From the NCBI RefSeq assembly GCF_000332295.1, contig NZ_KB235930.1, positions 3,933,895 through 3,997,894 of the forward strand: DNA of 64,000 nt. The letters run 5' to 3'. Positions 1-9,850 of this stretch are shown here, in pieces. This DNA is from Fortiea contorta PCC 7126. GTDB lineage: Bacteria; Cyanobacteriota; Cyanobacteriia; Cyanobacteriales; Nostocaceae. The number at the start of each line of letters is the position of its first letter. Positions within the stretch are counted from its first letter, which is position 1. Made by a program: the position numbers and the translations under genes. The notes beneath the pieces are model-generated. The model saw only the letters and a list, made by a program, of their open reading frames with translations, was not told where the DNA came from and ran no database searches.

Positions 1-1537
1 CTGGATTTTGTAGCAAAGCACGAGCGATCGCTATTCTTTGTCTCTGTCCACCAGATAACATGACACCGCGATCGCCAATTAAGGTATCAAATCCTTGGGG
101 TAATTTGCTAATAAATTCATAAGCATTTGCTCGTTTTGCTGCTGATAAAATTTCATCATCAGTAGCATTAGCACGACCATAAATGATGTTATTTCGCACT
201 GAATCATTGAACAAAAAAGTATCTTGACTGACGATTCCCATCTTGTGACGCACGGATGTGAGATCGAAGTCGCGCAAATCCCTACCATCAATAGTGATAG
301 AGCCGGATAATGGATCGTAAAATCTGGGTAGGAGGTCTGCTAAGGTTGATTTACCAGCGCCAGAACCACCCACTAAAGCCAGCGTATGACCACGAGGTAA
401 AAATAAATCTACATCTTTAAGTACTAACTTTTCATGATCAGGGTACGCAAAAGAAAGGGAATTAAAATGTACTCCTTTCTCTAATTTTGTATAGGAAATT
501 TTCCCTCTGCTCATGAAGAGTTTATTATCTTGATTTAAAAACTCTGTCACCGTATTCACACTAGCGGTGGTACTAGCCAAGCTACTACGGACAGTGTTTA
601 ATTGCGAAATTAATGGTAGCAGTCGTAATAATACTAATAAATATGTTAGTAGTACAGCGGATAAAGAAGCAATTTGATTTGCTAATAAAAACTTACTTAA
701 AAATACAATTAATAGTAATGCGGTAATTCCCATGACCTCGCTCAGAGGGGCGATGGCTTCCGAATTAACTTGAGATTGAAAATCTGCTTTTTCCCGGGCG
801 CGAATTAAGTTTTTCACCTTATGATATTCCTTCTCTTCATTTCCCGTAGCTTTTACTAAGCGAATACCATTTAAAATCTCCAGCATAGCAATTGAATAAG
901 CTTTAGACATCTCACTCAATTGCTTACCAAATCTTTTAGACCGAGAAATTGCATACTGATTTACTAATGTCACTAAAGATAATAAAACCGTAGCCGCCAG
1001 TGTCAACTTCCAAGAAATTGACAACAATAATCCAACAAACACTAAGATAGTAATTCCTAAAATAAGTAGCTTAATTGTCAGACCAATAGCAGTTGCGGCT
1101 CGACTAATTTCCCCTCCCAGACGATTGATTAAATCGCCAACCTTCATCTTGGCATAATAATCTATGTCTATTTCTAATAATATTTTTAATCCAGTTTCTC
1201 GCATATCTGACATCAGTCTTCTGGTTAAAGAACTCGATGCTAATGTACTAGTGTATGTAGCTAAATTTTTGAGAAAAATAGTAAATATAATTACCCCAGC
1301 CATGACCGTGAGCCGATAATTTTCTGGAACCTGATCAAAGGGAGTCATAATTGCTTTCAAAATACCTGGGGCTTTGCTTAAATCTGCTTGTTCACCCACA
1401 ATTTTTAAAACTATCGGCACAATTAATGCGGTGCTGACACCGTTAAATAAACCTCCAGAAAATCCCAAGACTATCGTCAGAATTATTAAACCCGGGTACG
1501 GTTTAGCAAATTTTAATATTAGTTTCCTAGTAGACAT
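1..1537 (-). CDS. ABC exporter, fused permease-ATPase, HepA/MsbA type (3' end outside window)
   Basis: The first 512 residues of a type I ABC exporter are present. The start is the ATG at 1537 (MSTRKLILKF). The N-terminal half has several hydrophobic membrane segments, and the nucleotide-binding domain follows with Walker A GGSGAGKST at about residues 390-398 and signature LSGGQ at about 494-498. Walker B and the H-loop lie beyond the window edge. The family flips lipid-linked glycans or lipids across the inner membrane. The gene sits 38 bp downstream of a GT4 gene and 1.2 kb downstream of a second glycosyltransferase, all in one direction, so a role in polysaccharide or glycolipid export is inferred. 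The N-terminus reminds me of HepA of the heterocyst envelope polysaccharide locus, but I could not align it. Confidence 0.9.
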   Translation of the reverse strand, partial: MSTRKLILKFAKPYPGLIILTIVLGFSGGLFNGVSTALIVPIVLKIVGEQADLSKAPGILKAIMTPFDQVPENYRLTVMAGVIIFTIFLKNLATYTSTLASSSLTRRLMSDMRETGLKILLEIDIDYYAKMKVGDLINRLGGEISRAATAIGLTIKLLILGITILVFVGLLLSISWKLTLAATVLLSLVTLVNQYAISRSKRFGKQLSEMSKAYSIAMLEILNGIRLVKATGNEEKEYHKVKNLIRAREKADFQSQVNSEAIAPLSEVMGITALLLIVFLSKFLLANQIASLSAVLLTYLLVLLRLLPLISQLNTVRSSLASTTASVNTVTEFLNQDNKLFMSRGKISYTKLEKGVHFNSLSFAYPDHEKLVLKDVDLFLPRGHTLALVGGSGAGKSTLADLLPRFYDPLSGSITIDGRDLRDFDLTSVRHKMGIVSQDTFLFNDSVRNNIIYGRANATDDEILSAAKRANAYEFISKLPQGFDTLIGDRGVMLSGGQRQRIAIARALLQNP

Positions 1538-1575
1538 AAGTTATTTTGATAAAAATTAGTTCATTATTATAATTT

Positions 1576-2742
1576 TTACAAGCGAGCAATTACCGAATCC
1601 AAATTAATAGCCATCGCCTCGATACTATATTTTTCTATACATCTTTTTCTAGCTTTTATCCCTTGAGCATTTGCTAAATCTAAGTTTTGAAATATCAATT
1701 GAATTTTGTCGGCGATTTGTTCAGGACAATTAGGTTCAACTAAATAACCAGTGTCACCTAAAATTTCGGGAATATCTCCTACAAATGTTGATAACACAGG
1801 TTTAGCCATCGCCATTCCATCTGTTAGTTTCAAAGGAAATTGAGCGCGGGTTTCTGGTGTATCTCGTTGCGGTACAACAATAATATGAGCAGCAGCTATC
1901 ACATCAGGCATTATATCTGCAGGATAATTAGGAAGCTTAATGATCCAGTGTCCCCATTTTTGTGTCAGTTGTTCATCATAATTATCATAGGGACTACCAC
2001 CAACAATTACTAGTTTTAAATCTGGTTGATTAATTTTATCTAGGGCGATGAGGACATCTTCTAAACCTTTATAAGGTCTAGGTGCTCCAGGAAACATTAA
2101 GACTCGATATGCTGATAAACCATAGCGATTTCTACTTGCATCAGCATCATATCGAGTGGGATCAAATAAAGAAGTATCTTTACCGTTGGGAACAAAAATA
2201 CCCCCAAAACGCTGCTGTAAAAAGTTAGTATGTACCGTGACGGCGTTGGCTTGTTTCACTAATTTTTCCATCCATTGTAAATATAAAGGATGATTAGGTA
2301 ATGTCAAAGCACCACCTTTTTTTAGTAAATCTCTAGCTAGCTGTTTCCAGGTAAAATCATAATGCCATTTGTCGCCACCATGCCAACTAAGTTCCCAGTC
2401 ATCTATGTCTAAAATTATGGGTTTTCCGGTGTACAACTTTTTCAAAAGCCCTACGCCAAAACTTGCTGGTTGTGGTTTGATTGCATAAATAATATCTCCA
2501 TTGATTAATTGCAAAATTTTACTAACGGATAGAAAAAAGCTGGGATAAGTTGAGCCTTTGATAGCGTGTATTTTAGCATCATGAGGAATTGCTCTATATA
2601 ATTCATTGCCAAACAAAAAACCGATAATATCTACTTGATGTCCTAATTTGTTTAGAGCTTTTTGAAGCAAAGATGCGCGCACAAAGCCATCATTAGTAGA
2701 TAAATTCCAGACGAGCAATGATATTTTTAAATGTTTTTTCAT
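1576..2742 (-). CDS. glycosyltransferase, GT4-like (GT-B fold)
   Basis: A 388-residue GT-B type glycosyltransferase. The N-terminal half opens with a Rossmann-like strand (KISLLVWNLS) and has the GFVRASLLQKAL helix. The C-terminal nucleotide-sugar domain begins near residue 215 with VLMFPGAPRPYKGLEDVL and carries PLKLTDGMAMAKPVLS near residue 320, the position where GT4 enzymes have the E-x7-E donor-binding motif. Here the first acidic residue is less clear. It starts 25 bp after the upstream glycosyltransferase stop and ends 38 bp before the ABC exporter start, so the three genes are probably one transcript. Sugar and acceptor cannot be told from the sequence. Confidence 0.88.
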   Translation of the reverse strand: MKKHLKISLLVWNLSTNDGFVRASLLQKALNKLGHQVDIIGFLFGNELYRAIPHDAKIHAIKGSTYPSFFLSVSKILQLINGDIIYAIKPQPASFGVGLLKKLYTGKPIILDIDDWELSWHGGDKWHYDFTWKQLARDLLKKGGALTLPNHPLYLQWMEKLVKQANAVTVHTNFLQQRFGGIFVPNGKDTSLFDPTRYDADASRNRYGLSAYRVLMFPGAPRPYKGLEDVLIALDKINQPDLKLVIVGGSPYDNYDEQLTQKWGHWIIKLPNYPADIMPDVIAAAHIIVVPQRDTPETRAQFPLKLTDGMAMAKPVLSTFVGDIPEILGDTGYLVEPNCPEQIADKIQLIFQNLDLANAQGIKARKRCIEKYSIEAMAINLDSVIARL

Positions 2743-2767
2743 GACCGCTGGGTTTCTTCTTGATAAA

Positions 2768-3586
2768 TCATTTGGTACGCCAGGGATTTGTTACCTGATT
2801 TGGTAAAAATAATTGAGCCAGTTGATCAAATATTTTTGTATATAATGAACGGCTAATATCTTTAGCGTATTGAGGTCTATAAGGATAGGTACAGTGGAGT
2901 ACTTTAATTTCTCCCTCAATATTGTATGAATCTTTCCATTTACTCAAATAGTTGTAGTTTGCTGGTAGAATTTTGATGAGCGGTTTTACAGATGCGATCG
3001 CAGCTGCAAAAGCACCCTGATCTCGCAGCAGTAATTTATCTTGGTTTTTGGTAACTACATTAAAGTAATCTTGAAACTTTGCAAAAAAGTCTTGAGTTGT
3101 CGGTGTTTTTTTAAAAGCAATAAAACCACCATTATACTGAATACTATCTTCCTGGAGCGGTAGCCCTAGAGCTTGTAAAGTCGGTAAAACATGAGGTAAA
3201 TTTTCTTGTTGATTTCCTCGCAATAAATTTGTAGCTTTTGCAATTACAGGTTGAACATCTTTGGTTAACAACAAATCAAATTTATCTAGATCTTCAAACA
3301 CATCATTAATATCCGTAAGTAAGCAAATATCCGCATCTAAAAAAATAGTTTTATCAAATTCAGAAGCTGTAAATAAAGAAATTTTCGCTAGCCGCGATGC
3401 TAAAACCGTATTTTCATGTTTGGGTGCTGGCTTTAAAATTACATTTTTAAAAGCTCTGAGCAAGGGATAAAAAATGCGAGGAACTCGGTCAATTAAAATA
3501 ATTATCGGTTCTTGGTGGAATTTTCTAATTGCTGCCAAAAAATGTATACAATCTTGCAAGGAATAAATTCCTGTCAAAATTGTCAT
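2768..3586 (-). CDS. glycosyltransferase, GT-A fold, GT8-like
   Basis: About 272 residues. The DxD-type motif in IFLDADICLL (near residue 100), following a TASEFDKT helix, is the layout of GT8/glycogenin-like enzymes that bind a nucleotide sugar through a metal ion. QYNGGFIAFKK and the late HCTYPYRPQY also fit that fold. I chose the ATG at 3586 because AGAGG lies 4 bases before it; an ATG at 3610 would add eight residues but has no visible ribosome site. It is the first gene of the operon with the GT4 and the ABC exporter. The donor sugar is unknown. Confidence 0.82.
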   Translation of the reverse strand: MTILTGIYSLQDCIHFLAAIRKFHQEPIIILIDRVPRIFYPLLRAFKNVILKPAPKHENTVLASRLAKISLFTASEFDKTIFLDADICLLTDINDVFEDLDKFDLLLTKDVQPVIAKATNLLRGNQQENLPHVLPTLQALGLPLQEDSIQYNGGFIAFKKTPTTQDFFAKFQDYFNVVTKNQDKLLLRDQGAFAAAIASVKPLIKILPANYNYLSKWKDSYNIEGEIKVLHCTYPYRPQYAKDISRSLYTKIFDQLAQLFLPNQVTNPWRTK

Positions 3587-3610
3587 AAAACCTCTAGTTT
3601 TTGTCACCAT

Positions 3611-3944
3611 AAAAAGTAAATTTATGATTATTAATGGCTGGAATGACTTTCATCAATTAACTAATAATTAAATTATCTCAATTTATATGATGCTTTAGGA
3701 TTTTCCCTATAGTAATTCTACGGGAAATTATATTCCTTTTCATGGTTATTTTACGAATTAACAGTATTAATACTGAGCAAACAGTAAGTATATATATTTG
3801 GCTTATCTGAAATTAAAACTTTCATTTATTAGAAAATTTATTCATAAAAAAACTAACAGCATAATTCTGTTAGTTTAATATTAATATTTCGGCTAATTAA
3901 TTTTAACCAAATTCATAACATAGAAATTTAGACTAGTAAAAAAA
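3611..3944. other. intergenic region, AT-rich
   Basis: A divergent-to-convergent gap holding the promoter side of the glycosyltransferase operon and, near 3845-3876, the terminator of the small gene read towards it. Otherwise it is AT-rich with no open frame or RNA gene that I can recognise. Confidence 0.6.
3845..3876 (-). terminator. Rho-independent terminator of the small gene at 3945-4169
   Basis: On the minus strand a 10-bp perfect stem (AAACTAACAG / CTGTTAGTTT) with a 7-base loop is followed directly by a run of T (the A-run at 3845-3852 on the plus strand). It lies about 70 bp after the stop of the small conserved gene. Confidence 0.8.
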
Positions 3945-4169
3945 CTACCAGTCAACTAATTGAACTTGTCCTGTTTGGATAGAATCAAAAACGCGATTAA
4001 TTTGGCGACGTTCTTCAGTACTAATATCACCATGATTAAAGATAGTAGCAGTGAGTAAACTATGGTCTTGGCGACTCATACTTCCTGAGATGAGGATGCG
4101 GTCTACAATGCGCTTGGCAGTTATTTCAGCTTGATTAACTGGCTGGTAGATGGAAGATTCGTAGTTCAT
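3945..4169 (-). CDS. small conserved cyanobacterial protein, function unknown
   Basis: A 74-residue protein starting MNYESSIYQPVN. The ATG at 4169 is chosen because AGGAGA lies 5 bases upstream; a longer frame reaching 4301 has no such site and its extra residues look non-coding. The body (AKRIVDRILISGSMSRQDHS, then STEERRQINRVFDSIQTG) looks like a compact helical domain that I recall as widespread in filamentous cyanobacteria but cannot name. It ends LVDW and is followed by a strong terminator, so it is a single-gene transcript. No signal peptide, membrane segment or catalytic motif is visible. Confidence 0.75.
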   Translation of the reverse strand: MNYESSIYQPVNQAEITAKRIVDRILISGSMSRQDHSLLTATIFNHGDISTEERRQINRVFDSIQTGQVQLVDW

Positions 4170-4572
4170 ATTTCTCCTGTAGATGATGCAACTGATGATG
4201 AAAAAAAATGTGCTTAACTTTTTGTAAAAAGCAGCCACATAAAAGTTTTTACTTATTGATTTTGGCTGATTAGAACAAATGTTATTGCTCCCCGGTAGCA
4301 AATTTTCTTAGCACAAGGGGAACAAAAAAGACCAAAATTAATCTAGCTTTGCCTTTGCGCTTGTTTCCAGAGAAATTTTACTGATTATATTTGTCAGGTT
4401 CAAAAGCTTTTTACTATGATTACCGTAAAATTACGGTTGTGTATGACTATATCTAATGATCAATAACAGCTATAATGAACAAAACATGAGCGCTTTATGT
4501 AGCTAGTGCCTATCTACTGGGACGGAATGTTATCGATAAATACCACACTTACTTGTAGAGAAAGCGAAAGTA
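4170..4572. other. divergent intergenic region between the small gene and gloB
   Basis: About 400 bp carrying the promoters of two divergent genes. I looked for the NtcA pattern GTA-N8-TAC and for riboswitch-like conserved blocks and saw none. A weak hairpin (TTGCT-CCCCGG-TAGCAA region near 4285) is the only structure noticed. Confidence 0.5.
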
Positions 4573-5346
4573 ATGGAAGTTATTCGTCTTCAAGCACTCG
4601 CGGACAACTATATATTCCTGCTATATGACAGCACACTTAACATCGCAGCGGTTGTTGATCCAGCCGAGGCTGAACCAGTACTCCAGCAACTTACACAATT
4701 AAATGCAGATTTAGTAGCGATTTTTAATACACACCACCATCGAGATCACGTGGGTGCAAATCTGCAACTTATCGAAAAGTTTCCCCAACTCACAGTCTAT
4801 GGTGGTTCTGAGGATCGAGGTAGAATTCCTGGACAGCAGGTGTTTCTGGATGATGGCTCCCGTGTCCAGTTTGCTGATAGGATTGTCGAAGTTTTCTTTG
4901 TTCCAGGTCATACCCGCGCCCACATAGCGTATTATTTTCCCCCAAAACAGGCGGGTGAGATGGGAGATTTATTCTGTGGTGATACCTTGTTTGCGGGCGG
5001 TTGTGGTCGCTTAATGGAGGGGACACCAACACAAATGGTAAATTCTTTAGAGAAACTGCGTGCTTTACCGGATAATACGCAGGTTTGGTGTGCTCATGAA
5101 TATACTTTAAAAAATTTACAATTTGCTTTGACCGTTGATGGTAGTAATACTGAGTTGCAAAAGCGCTACCATGAAGTGCAAGCTTACCGTCGTCAAGGGG
5201 AAGCGACTGTTCCCTCGCTTTTAGGTGTGGAAAAACTGACAAATCCTTTTCTGCGTTGGGAGCAGCCGTCATTACAATTAGCTGTCAACAGTCATGACGC
5301 AGTACAAACCTTTGCTCGGATACGAGGATTGAAGGATAAATTTTAG
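4573..5346 (+). CDS. gloB: hydroxyacylglutathione hydrolase (glyoxalase II)
   Basis: A 257-residue metallo-beta-lactamase-fold enzyme that hydrolyses S-lactoylglutathione to lactate and glutathione in the cytosol, the second step of methylglyoxal detoxification. The metal-binding motif THHHRDH is at residues 53-59. Further ligands are PGHTRAH near 113-119, [17 protein letters not shown] near 134-150, and CAHEYTLKN near 173. Length and motifs are standard for bacterial GloB. The ATG at 4573 gives the canonical short N-terminus. The DUF2817 gene follows 18 bp downstream in the same direction and may be co-transcribed. Confidence 0.95.
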   Translation: MEVIRLQALADNYIFLLYDSTLNIAAVVDPAEAEPVLQQLTQLNADLVAIFNTHHHRDHVGANLQLIEKFPQLTVYGGSEDRGRIPGQQVFLDDGSRVQFADRIVEVFFVPGHTRAHIAYYFPPKQAGEMGDLFCGDTLFAGGCGRLMEGTPTQMVNSLEKLRALPDNTQVWCAHEYTLKNLQFALTVDGSNTELQKRYHEVQAYRRQGEATVPSLLGVEKLTNPFLRWEQPSLQLAVNSHDAVQTFARIRGLKDKF

Positions 5347-5364
5347 TTATCTCAAAAATGCCGT

Positions 5365-6462
5365 ATGTCCTACGCTTCCGCTTTTTCTCCTAACTACAGC
5401 ACTGCGAGAAATCGTTTTTGCACTGCGGCGCAGTCCTTGGGGTGTCGTCTGGAGACATACCCAATTGAGCAGAATGGTTCTGATGGGGAGGAATTATCGA
5501 TTGATGTGGCGATGGTGGGGAGTCCGCACCCACAACAAATAGTAGTTGTTTCTAGTGGATTGCACGGTGTTGAGGGTTTTTTCGGCTCTGCAGTTCAGTG
5601 CGCCTTGCTAGAGGAGCATTTGGTTGATTGGAGTGCCACCCAAGGTATAGGATTAGTATTATTACATGCTTTAAATCCTTATGGTTTTGCGTGGCGCAGG
5701 CGGTGGAATGAGGACAATGTTGATCTTAACCGGAATTTTTTGCTACCTGGGGAAGAATATCGGGGTAGTCCAGAAAAGTACCATGATTTGAATTGGTTGT
5801 TTAATCCGACTTCACCACCATCTCGTTTTGAACCGTTTTTAATCAAAGCGATCGCTACTATTGTCCGTCATGGCATCACTTCTTTAACAGAAACTTTGCC
5901 GGTGGGGCAGTATGATTTTCCCCAAGGGCTATTTTTTGGTGGACATCGCCCCTCAAAAACTTATGAAATTCTCCAAGCGAATCTAACTCGCTGGATTGGT
6001 GAAGCCACAAATGTAGTCCACATCGACTTCCACACCGGACTGGGTAAAAAAGCCACCTATCAACTTTTCATTGATGACCCCCCAGATTCAGCAGCAACCC
6101 AATGGTTGCGTGAGAATTTTGGTCATCAAATCGTTACACCAGACAAACTCAAGGGTAATGCTTACAAAATTCGCGGGGGTTTAGGAAGTTGGTGTCAGGC
6201 GATGTTTCCTCAGTGCAATTATCACTTTCTCACAGCGGAGTTTGGCACTTATCCTGTGCTCCAGGTGGTCGAAGCATTGAGAGCAGAAAACCGTGCTCAT
6301 TTTTTTGCACCACCACATCACCCATCCCCAGAATGGACGCGCCAGCGACTGGTGGAAGTGTTTGTACCTGCAGATTTGGCTTGGCGGGAAGCAGTGGTAT
6401 CCCAAGGCTTGGATTTGGTCGCCAGAGCGATTGAGGCTTTGGGAGCAAGAGCGATCGCTTAA
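5365..6462 (+). CDS. DUF2817 family M14-like metallopeptidase
   Basis: 365 residues. The block SGLHGVEGFFGS (H67, E70) corresponds to the HxxE zinc site of the M14 carboxypeptidase fold. It is followed by LNPYGFAWRRRWNEDNVDLN near 104-123 and HIDFHTGLG near 220, which supplies the third ligand. These are the hallmarks of DUF2817, a family of predicted zinc peptidases or amidohydrolases with unknown substrate. No signal peptide is visible, so it is probably cytosolic. It sits 18 bp after gloB, possibly in one transcript. Confidence 0.85.
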   Translation: MSYASAFSPNYSTARNRFCTAAQSLGCRLETYPIEQNGSDGEELSIDVAMVGSPHPQQIVVVSSGLHGVEGFFGSAVQCALLEEHLVDWSATQGIGLVLLHALNPYGFAWRRRWNEDNVDLNRNFLLPGEEYRGSPEKYHDLNWLFNPTSPPSRFEPFLIKAIATIVRHGITSLTETLPVGQYDFPQGLFFGGHRPSKTYEILQANLTRWIGEATNVVHIDFHTGLGKKATYQLFIDDPPDSAATQWLRENFGHQIVTPDKLKGNAYKIRGGLGSWCQAMFPQCNYHFLTAEFGTYPVLQVVEALRAENRAHFFAPPHHPSPEWTRQRLVEVFVPADLAWREAVVSQGLDLVARAIEALGARAIA

Positions 6463-6623
6463 GCTAAACTTTATAGTGGCGAATAGTTGCGATCGCCCCC
6501 CGCCTTTCGCTACGATCTGTAAGCTTTAGGGTATGGGCAAAGCTACTTGGGACACAGCTACATTCATGTGAGCTACCCTGCTGAAACCCAAGTTAATGAG
6601 ATTCTACAGGAAAAACGAAAAAA

Positions 6624-7082
6624 ATGGCGAAACGGATACAGTTAGTTTTAAATCAGGACGTCAGCAAACTAGGAAAATTGGGCGACTTAGTAGAAGTAGC
6701 TCCCGGTTATGCTCGCAATTATCTGATACCCCAAAAATTGGCAACTCATGCAACTCCCGGTATTCTCAAGCAAGTAGAACGCCGCAGAGAACAAGAACGT
6801 CAACGTCAATTAGAACTCAGACAACAAGCCTTGGAACAAAAAGCCGCTCTCGAACAAGTCAGCAGCTTAAAAATCGCCAAGCAGGTTGGTGAAAACGAAG
6901 CAATTTTCGGTACCGTCACCAGCCAAGATGTTGCAGATGCAATTAAAGCCGCTACCAGCCAAGAAGTTGACCGTCGGGGAATCACCATCCCAGATATTAA
7001 CCATCTGGGTACTTACAAAGCAGAGATTAAACTGCATTCTGATGTGACTGCAGAAGTGAATATCGAAGTCGTCGCTAGCTAA
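6624..7082 (+). CDS. rplI: 50S ribosomal protein L9
   Basis: 152 residues, the normal length. The N-terminal domain [20 protein letters not shown] with [14 protein letters not shown] is the classic rRNA-binding L9 signature. A long charged helix (about residues 45-80) connects it to the C-terminal domain ending [10 protein letters not shown]9 binds 23S rRNA near L1. It is followed by a small XRE regulator and dnaB; the rplI-dnaB proximity is common in bacteria and typical of cyanobacteria. A small GC-rich hairpin lies just after the stop (7106-7123). Confidence 0.97.
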   Translation: MAKRIQLVLNQDVSKLGKLGDLVEVAPGYARNYLIPQKLATHATPGILKQVERRREQERQRQLELRQQALEQKAALEQVSSLKIAKQVGENEAIFGTVTSQDVADAIKAATSQEVDRRGITIPDINHLGTYKAEIKLHSDVTAEVNIEVVAS

Positions 7083-7200
7083 TTATCGTTTGATTTTGAC
7101 CCCAGCCGTCCTCAAGGGCGGCCCAGGGTAAACCGTTCACGAATTGTGGTAATTAACTGCTCAATACCAGTAGGTTTCTGGATGTAATAAAAGTGTGTGA

Positions 7201-7431
7201 ATGAAGGTAAGAAAAGTTATAGAGCGTGATTTCCCAGGATTAGGAGCACGAATCAAACAGCATCGAGAAGCAGACAGACGTTCCCTAATTCAGCTTTGTG
7301 CTGAAATTGACATGACACCTGCTAACTGGTACAAAATCGAAAACGAAGAAACCAAGGTTTTACCCCTAGAAACCTTGCAGAAAATCGAAAGCGTTTTAGG
7401 ACTGGACTTGGGAGTAAACCTCGATGGTTAA
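7201..7431 (+). CDS. XRE-family helix-turn-helix protein
   Basis: A 76-residue protein that is nearly all HTH_XRE: GARIKQHREADRRSLIQLCA, then DMTPANWYKIENEE as the turn and recognition helix, then LETLQKIESVLGLDLG. Single-domain proteins of this kind act as dimeric DNA-binding regulators. It lies between rplI (118 bp upstream) and dnaB (93 bp downstream) in the same direction, so it may be co-transcribed, but no toxin partner is seen beside it. The ribosome site is weak. Its target is unknown. Confidence 0.85.
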   Translation: MKVRKVIERDFPGLGARIKQHREADRRSLIQLCAEIDMTPANWYKIENEETKVLPLETLQKIESVLGLDLGVNLDG

Positions 7432-7524
7432 TTCCGCAAACACTAACTATTACTTGTCGATTTTGGACTATAAGAATAATAGCGAAATCATCATCGTCCG
7501 TCCCAAATCGCAAATTTAATCCTT

Positions 7525-8880
7525 ATGGCTGAAGAACTGAGTTTTCAAGGCGATGGTAGCGGTGCTCTACCACCCCAAAACATTGAAGCAGAAGAAGCGA
7601 TTTTGGGGGGAATTTTATTAGATCCAGAAGCAATAGGGCGAGTGAGCGATCGCCTCATCGCCGACGCATTTTATATTAGCGCCCATAAAGAAATCTATCA
7701 AGCCGCTAAACAGCTACACACCCAAAGTAAACCCACAGACTTATTAACAGTAACTAGTTGGTTAGCTGACCATGATTTACTAACCCGCATCGGTGGAAGA
7801 AACAAATTAGCTACCCTCGTAGACCGCACCGTTTCTGCAGTCAACATCGACACCCTAGCAGTGTTAGTCATGGACAAATACCTGCGGCGACAATTAATTA
7901 AAGCAGGTAATGAAATTGTCCATCTTGGTTATCAAACCGAAACCGAATTACCAATAGTTCTTGACCAAGCAGAACAAAAAGTTTTTGGTGTCACTCAAGA
8001 GCGTCCCCAATCAGGATTAGTCCACATTTCTGACACCTTAGTCAACACTTATTCTGATATTGAAACTCGCCACCAAGGTATTGCTTTACCAGGAATTCCC
8101 TGTGGTTTTTATGATTTAGACTCCATGACTAGTGGCTTTCAGCGCTCTGATTTAATCATTGTTGCTGGTAGACCATCAATGGGAAAAACAGCATTTTGTT
8201 TGAATTTAGCAAATAACATTGCCGCAGGTTATAAACTCCCAGTTGCTGTTTTTAGTCTGGAAATGTCAAAAGAACAATTAGTGCAGCGATTATTAGCCAG
8301 CGAAGCGGGAATTGAAAGCGGCTATTTGCGGAGTGGACGCATCAGTCAAACCCAATGGGAACCTTTAAGCAGCGCCATTGCCAAACTTTCAGACATGCCG
8401 ATTTATATTGACGATACCCCGAATATTACCGTCACTCAAATGCGTAGTCAAGCGCGAAGATTGCAAGCAGAAAAAGGCATGGAACTCGGATTAATTGTGA
8501 TTGATTATTTGCAATTAATGGAAGGTGGCGGTGATAATCGTGTCCAAGAATTATCAAAAATTACCCGCTCTTTAAAAGGTTTAGCTAGAGAATTAGCTGT
8601 CCCAGTCATTGCTTTATCGCAATTGAGTCGAGGTGTAGAAGCGCGGACTAACAAGCGCCCAATGTTGTCAGATTTGCGTGAAAGCGGCAGTATTGAGCAA
8701 GATGCAGATTTAGTAATTATGTTGTACCGTGAAGAATATTACAATCAAGACACTCCCGATCGCGGTGTCGCCGAAGTCATAGTAGCAAAACACCGTAACG
8801 GCCCCACAGGTACTGTTAAACTATTATTTGATCCACAGTTTACCAAGTTTAAAAATTTAGCAAGACCAGGTAATTATTAA
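7525..8880 (+). CDS. dnaB: replicative DNA helicase DnaB
   Basis: 451 residues, the standard hexameric helicase that unwinds DNA at the replication fork and recruits primase. The N-terminal DnaB domain (PPQNIEAEEAILGGILLDPE) is followed by a RecA-like core with Walker A GRPSMGKTAF from about residue 215, VFSLEMSKEQ, Walker B LIVIDYLQLMEG near 325, and the DLRESGSIEQDADLVIMLYR block. Many cyanobacterial dnaB genes carry inteins at the Walker A or nearby positions; here both sites are uninterrupted. Confidence 0.97.
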   Translation: MAEELSFQGDGSGALPPQNIEAEEAILGGILLDPEAIGRVSDRLIADAFYISAHKEIYQAAKQLHTQSKPTDLLTVTSWLADHDLLTRIGGRNKLATLVDRTVSAVNIDTLAVLVMDKYLRRQLIKAGNEIVHLGYQTETELPIVLDQAEQKVFGVTQERPQSGLVHISDTLVNTYSDIETRHQGIALPGIPCGFYDLDSMTSGFQRSDLIIVAGRPSMGKTAFCLNLANNIAAGYKLPVAVFSLEMSKEQLVQRLLASEAGIESGYLRSGRISQTQWEPLSSAIAKLSDMPIYIDDTPNITVTQMRSQARRLQAEKGMELGLIVIDYLQLMEGGGDNRVQELSKITRSLKGLARELAVPVIALSQLSRGVEARTNKRPMLSDLRESGSIEQDADLVIMLYREEYYNQDTPDRGVAEVIVAKHRNGPTGTVKLLFDPQFTKFKNLARPGNY

Positions 8881-8957
8881 AAACTTCTACACCACAAAAA
8901 ATGATGTAGAAGAAACATTAATTATGAGTGAAGTATTCCAGTTGCCAAGTTCCATGT

Positions 8958-9155
8958 TCACCGCAAAAATATATAGTAACTGGTGCACTGATTAGAGGCT
9001 GAATCACCATACCAGTAACCCTCTTGCTGACAAGCTCTATCTATTTCACTTGTCCAGATTAATGGAGCGAACAACTTTCCAAAACCAAACAATAGAAAGT
9101 TGAGCACCACAAAAGCGAAGATAGCACCAAACCAATTGGTTCCTTGCTCTTCCAT
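8958..9155 (-). CDS. small membrane protein, unknown
   Basis: 65 residues with one strong hydrophobic segment (AIFAFVVLNFLLFGFGKLFA) at about residues 11-30, then a short tail with two cysteines (ACQQEG and NQCTSYYIF) that could form a disulfide outside the membrane. The start is well supported by AAGGAGGT 6 bases before the ATG. It is transcribed convergently with dnaB and in the same direction as ruvC, 200 bp downstream of it. I do not recognise the family. Confidence 0.7.
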   Translation of the reverse strand: MEEQGTNWFGAIFAFVVLNFLLFGFGKLFAPLIWTSEIDRACQQEGYWYGDSASNQCTSYYIFLR

Positions 9156-9358
9156 CGTCTACCTCCTTAGTTATTTTCATTGCATATCTTATGAATGGCA
9201 ACTAAATAATTAATTGCTAACTTCAGAATATGTAAAACTCGTTTTAAACACAGCCACTATTTCTGCTGTGATCAGTTCAGAAATCAGCAGAAAAAATTGC
9301 ACTTTTGTGCATATGCTGATGGAAGCATCTGTGCTCATTACCCCTTCAGCAGCAAAAA

Positions 9359-9850
9359 CTAAATCTGAAACCAAGCAGTCAAAGCCACAGCCAAAGCATC
9401 CGCAGCATCATCAGGACGGGGAATCTCATCTAAATCTAGTTCCCGCGCTACTGCTTCTTGGACTTCGAGTTTCTCCGCATTACCATATCCCGTCAAAGCT
9501 TGTTTAATTTGCGCTGGCGTAAATTCCACATAAGGGAGACGATGCTGGCCTAACACCAGCATGAGTACACCACGAGCCTGTGCCACTAAAATAGTACTTG
9601 ACATACGATAGAAGAACAACTTCTCGATCGCTACCAAATCTGGTTGCAATTCAGTTATCAGGGTATGTAAATCATCGAACAAGGTACACAGTCGCTGTCC
9701 CATTTCGGCATTTGCAGGTGTGCTAATCACCCCAAAATCCAGCATATTCACGGTTGTATCTTGTATCTTGGCTTCATTTTTTTTGCAGGTAATGAGTCCG
9801 AACCCTAAAATTGCTAGTCCCGGATCTAATCCCAAAATTCGTGTTTCCAT
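9359..9850 (-). CDS. ruvC: Holliday junction resolvase RuvC
   Basis: 163 residues from [18 protein letters not shown]. The first catalytic aspartate is in GLDPG (residue 8). VAIEKLFF near 69 carries the second acidic residue, and [16 protein letters not shown] near the end holds the final pair. The enzyme cuts Holliday junctions symmetrically together with RuvAB. The ATG at 9850 is preferred because it puts GLDPG at the usual distance; a longer in-frame extension to 9919 has no family counterpart. Confidence 0.95.
   Translation of the reverse strand: METRILGLDPGLAILGFGLITCKKNEAKIQDTTVNMLDFGVISTPANAEMGQRLCTLFDDLHTLITELQPDLVAIEKLFFYRMSSTILVAQARGVLMLVLGQHRLPYVEFTPAQIKQALTGYGNAEKLEVQEAVARELDLDEIPRPDDAADALAVALTAWFQI

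Noticed and set aside
4711-5272. Antisense frames within gloB
   Set aside because: They are shadows of gloB with no independent support.
7525-8880. Intein in dnaB
   Set aside because: Walker A, Walker B and the DLRESGSIEQDAD block are continuous and total length is normal.
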